Source: an uncultured Pseudomonadota bacterium
GTDB lineage: Bacteria > Myxococcota > UBA796
NCBI GenBank assembly: GCA_913040875.1
Contig: CAJWHX010000162.1
Coordinates: 1 to 7,293, forward strand
Direction: 5' to 3'
Length of the DNA: 7,293 bases
In this document: positions 5,707 to 7,293 of the stretch, one piece after another
How the letters are laid out: each line of letters starts with the position of its first letter
How positions within the stretch are numbered: position 1 is the first letter of the stretch
Notes under the pieces: model-generated
Told to the model about the DNA's origin: nothing
Seen by the model: only the letters and a program-made list of their open reading frames with translations
The model's database searches: none
Program-made: the position numbers and the translations under genes

Positions 5707-6915
5707 ATGCCATCGTACAAAAAAATTGTGTGTGCCTATTCTGGTGGGCTGGACACCTCAGTAATGATTCCATGGCTTAAGGAAAATTACAACGCTGAAA
5801 TTATTACCTATACTGGAGATTTGGGTCAGGGAGAAGATTTGTCCGGGATTCGTGAAAAGGCTTTGCGAACTGGGGCATCACATGCCGTTGTTGACGATTT
5901 ACAAGAGCGATTTGTGAATGAGTTTATCTTTCCAGCCCTCAAAGCGAACGCTCTGTATGAAGACAAATACCCTCTGCATACAGCCTTAGGTCGCCCTCTT
6001 CTAGCACAGCGTTTGGTGGAAGTTGCACTCGAACATGGGGCGGATGCCATCGCTCACGGCTGTACAGGAAAAGGGAATGATCAAGTTCGGTTTGAAGTGA
6101 CCGCCCGATCTTTGGCGCCAAATATGGGCGTAATCGCACCACTGAGAGAGTGGGATATGCTCACTCGTGAGGATGAGATTGACTATGCTTTGGAACGCGG
6201 CATCGATATTCCCATTACCAAGGCCAAGCCGTACTCGATTGATCAAAACATCTGGGGATGTGCAATTGAGTGTGGAGAGATGGAAGATTTGTGGAACGAA
6301 CCACCAGAAGATGCTTGGATCATGACGTCGGATCCATGTACTGCGCCTCGTGAGGTCACAGAGATGACATTGGGGTTTGAACAAGGTGTCCCCGTTTCAA
6401 TTGACGGTGTTCGTAAGGACGGAGTGTCGATCATCAAAGAACTCAATGTCATTGCAGGAAAGTATGGGATTGGTCGCATCGATATGGTTGAGAATCGAGT
6501 TGTTGGACTCAAGTCTCGAGAGGTTTATGAGGCTCCCGCCGCAATACTTCTTGTGACGGCCCATAAAGAGATTGAAAGCATCGTGATGGATCGTGATACC
6601 TTTAATTATGCTCGTCAGATCCAACAAGATTATGCAAACCTCATTTACGATGGAAAATGGTTCGGTATGCTTCGTCCAGCTTTGGACGGTTTTTTGGCCC
6701 AAACACAGCAATTTGTAACGGGTGAAGTTCGCATGAAACTGTCTGCAGGTATGGTACAAGTGGTCGGCCGTCGGTCACCGTATTCTCTCTACGATGAAGG
6801 TCTTGCGACTTACTCAGATGGAGATACATTTGATAGAACCGCTGCTGAAGGCTTCTTGAAACTGTACGCGTTGCCTTATAGAACGATCGCAGCAGTTCAG
6901 CAGCAAAACAAATAA
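5707..6915 (+). CDS. argG: Argininosuccinate synthase
   Basis: ArgG joins citrulline and aspartate with ATP cleavage to AMP and pyrophosphate, giving argininosuccinate, the penultimate step of arginine synthesis in the cytoplasm. The protein is 402 residues, the size of the common short form. The PP-loop ATP-binding motif is AYSGGLDTSV (10-19). YPLHTALGRPLLA (88-100) and HGCTGKGNDQVRFE (117-130) form the citrulline/aspartate pocket. YSIDQNIWG (176-184), SDPCTAPRE (208-216) and GIGRIDMVENRVVGLKSREVYEAPAA (254-279) complete the family pattern. C-terminal residues 360-400 form the usual dimerisation arm. ATG 5707 has AAGGGA 6 bases upstream and starts MPSYKKIVCA as expected. It lies 102 bases after the saccharopine dehydrogenase-like gene and 30 before argH. 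Nothing is broken or missing. Confidence 0.97.
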   Translation: MPSYKKIVCAYSGGLDTSVMIPWLKENYNAEIITYTGDLGQGEDLSGIREKALRTGASHAVVDDLQERFVNEFIFPALKANALYEDKYPLHTALGRPLLAQRLVEVALEHGADAIAHGCTGKGNDQVRFEVTARSLAPNMGVIAPLREWDMLTREDEIDYALERGIDIPITKAKPYSIDQNIWGCAIECGEMEDLWNEPPEDAWIMTSDPCTAPREVTEMTLGFEQGVPVSIDGVRKDGVSIIKELNVIAGKYGIGRIDMVENRVVGLKSREVYEAPAAILLVTAHKEIESIVMDRDTFNYARQIQQDYANLIYDGKWFGMLRPALDGFLAQTQQFVTGEVRMKLSAGMVQVVGRRSPYSLYDEGLATYSDGDTFDRTAAEGFLKLYALPYRTIAAVQQQNK

Positions 6916-6945
6916 ACAGGCAGTCACTTTTGATGGAGAGATGAC

Positions 6946-7293
6946 ATGGCACTTTGGGATGGACGGTTTGATGGTGGTCCAAGTCAACTAATGCAGGAGT
7001 ATGGTGAATCTCTCACTGTGGACCTACAAATGTGGGCAGAAGACATCGAAGGTAGTAAGGCACATGCACAGATGCTGTTTGAAGTGGGATTGCTAACCGA
7101 GTCTGAAAAAAATCAGATTATACAAGGCCTTTCACAAGTGGCACAAATACTGGCAGATGGCTGGATTCCTGGAATCGATCAAGAAGATATACACATGGCG
7201 GTAGAAGGAAAACTCCATGAACTCATTGGTCCCGTAGCGGGCAAGTTACATACAGCCCGATCTCGAAATGACCAGGTTGCAACAGATGTTCGT
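6946..7293 (+). CDS. argH: Argininosuccinate lyase (N-terminal 116 residues, cut by window edge)
   Basis: ArgH cleaves argininosuccinate to arginine and fumarate. The visible 116 codons start MALWDGRFDGG, close to the usual M-x-L-W-G-G-R-F opening, though the common first glycine of that motif is aspartate here (D5). They reach EDIHMAVEGKL (80-90) and LHTARSRNDQVATDVR (101-116), the substrate-binding signature shared by the fumarase/aspartase superfamily and diagnostic of ArgH. The frame is open to the window end. GGAG (6935-6938) lies 7 bases before ATG 6946; nearby ATGs at 6933 and 6941 are out of frame. The gap from the argG stop is 30 bases with no terminator, so argG and argH are one operon. 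Confidence 0.95.
   Translation, partial: MALWDGRFDGGPSQLMQEYGESLTVDLQMWAEDIEGSKAHAQMLFEVGLLTESEKNQIIQGLSQVAQILADGWIPGIDQEDIHMAVEGKLHELIGPVAGKLHTARSRNDQVATDVR

Noticed and set aside
1..7293. tRNA, rRNA, CRISPR array, insertion sequence, prophage or defence module
   Set aside because: Both strands are almost fully occupied by intact housekeeping genes. The longest spacers, at about 110 bases, show no tRNA-like, repeat-array or transposase-end pattern.

Overview
This window is ordinary chromosomal DNA of a Gram-negative bacterium of mid GC. It is densely packed with housekeeping genes: six complete coding regions and two cut by the window edges. No RNA gene, insertion sequence, phage gene, CRISPR array or toxin/defence module was seen. 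The Gram-negative assignment rests on the exported lytic transglycosylase, whose short N-terminal module resembles DUF4124 and suggests a proteobacterium-like lineage in a broad sense. I cannot name a phylum or genus. The saccharopine dehydrogenase-family gene next to argG-argH is the least standard neighbourhood element.

Layout. (1) Bases 1-715, minus strand: a small exported SLT-type lytic transglycosylase followed 13 bases later by the N-terminus of a CDP-alcohol phosphatidyltransferase, probably pgsA, which runs off the left edge. (2) Bases 824-2434, plus strand: nadB (L-aspartate oxidase), divergent from the transglycosylase across a 108-base region holding candidate promoters both ways. 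(3) Bases 2442-4361, minus strand: an apparent moaB -> pepP operon (molybdenum-cofactor protein, then a proline-specific M24 aminopeptidase). Its 3' end meets that of nadB with only 7 bases between the stop codons. (4) Bases 4471-7293, plus strand: a saccharopine dehydrogenase-family oxidoreductase, a 102-base spacer with an imperfect hairpin plus T-run and a second small hairpin beside the ribosome-binding site, then argG and argH (argH is cut by the right edge).

How the genes fit together. ArgG and ArgH catalyse the last two steps of arginine synthesis, and with 30 bases between them and a good ribosome-binding site they are almost surely co-transcribed. NadB starts de novo NAD synthesis from aspartate. 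ArgG also consumes aspartate, but nothing in the sequence shows the two are co-regulated. The transglycosylase and PgsA both serve the cell envelope (peptidoglycan and phospholipid). MoaB and PepP have no obvious functional link.

Start sites were revised where Shine-Dalgarno evidence allowed: nadB at 824 (not the longer open frame), moaB at ATG 4361, and the saccharopine dehydrogenase-like gene at the third of three tandem ATGs (4471). I found no convincing new biological system. The observations most worth checking are the argG leader structures, the function of the saccharopine dehydrogenase-like enzyme, and an apparent excess of CGATCG palindromes.
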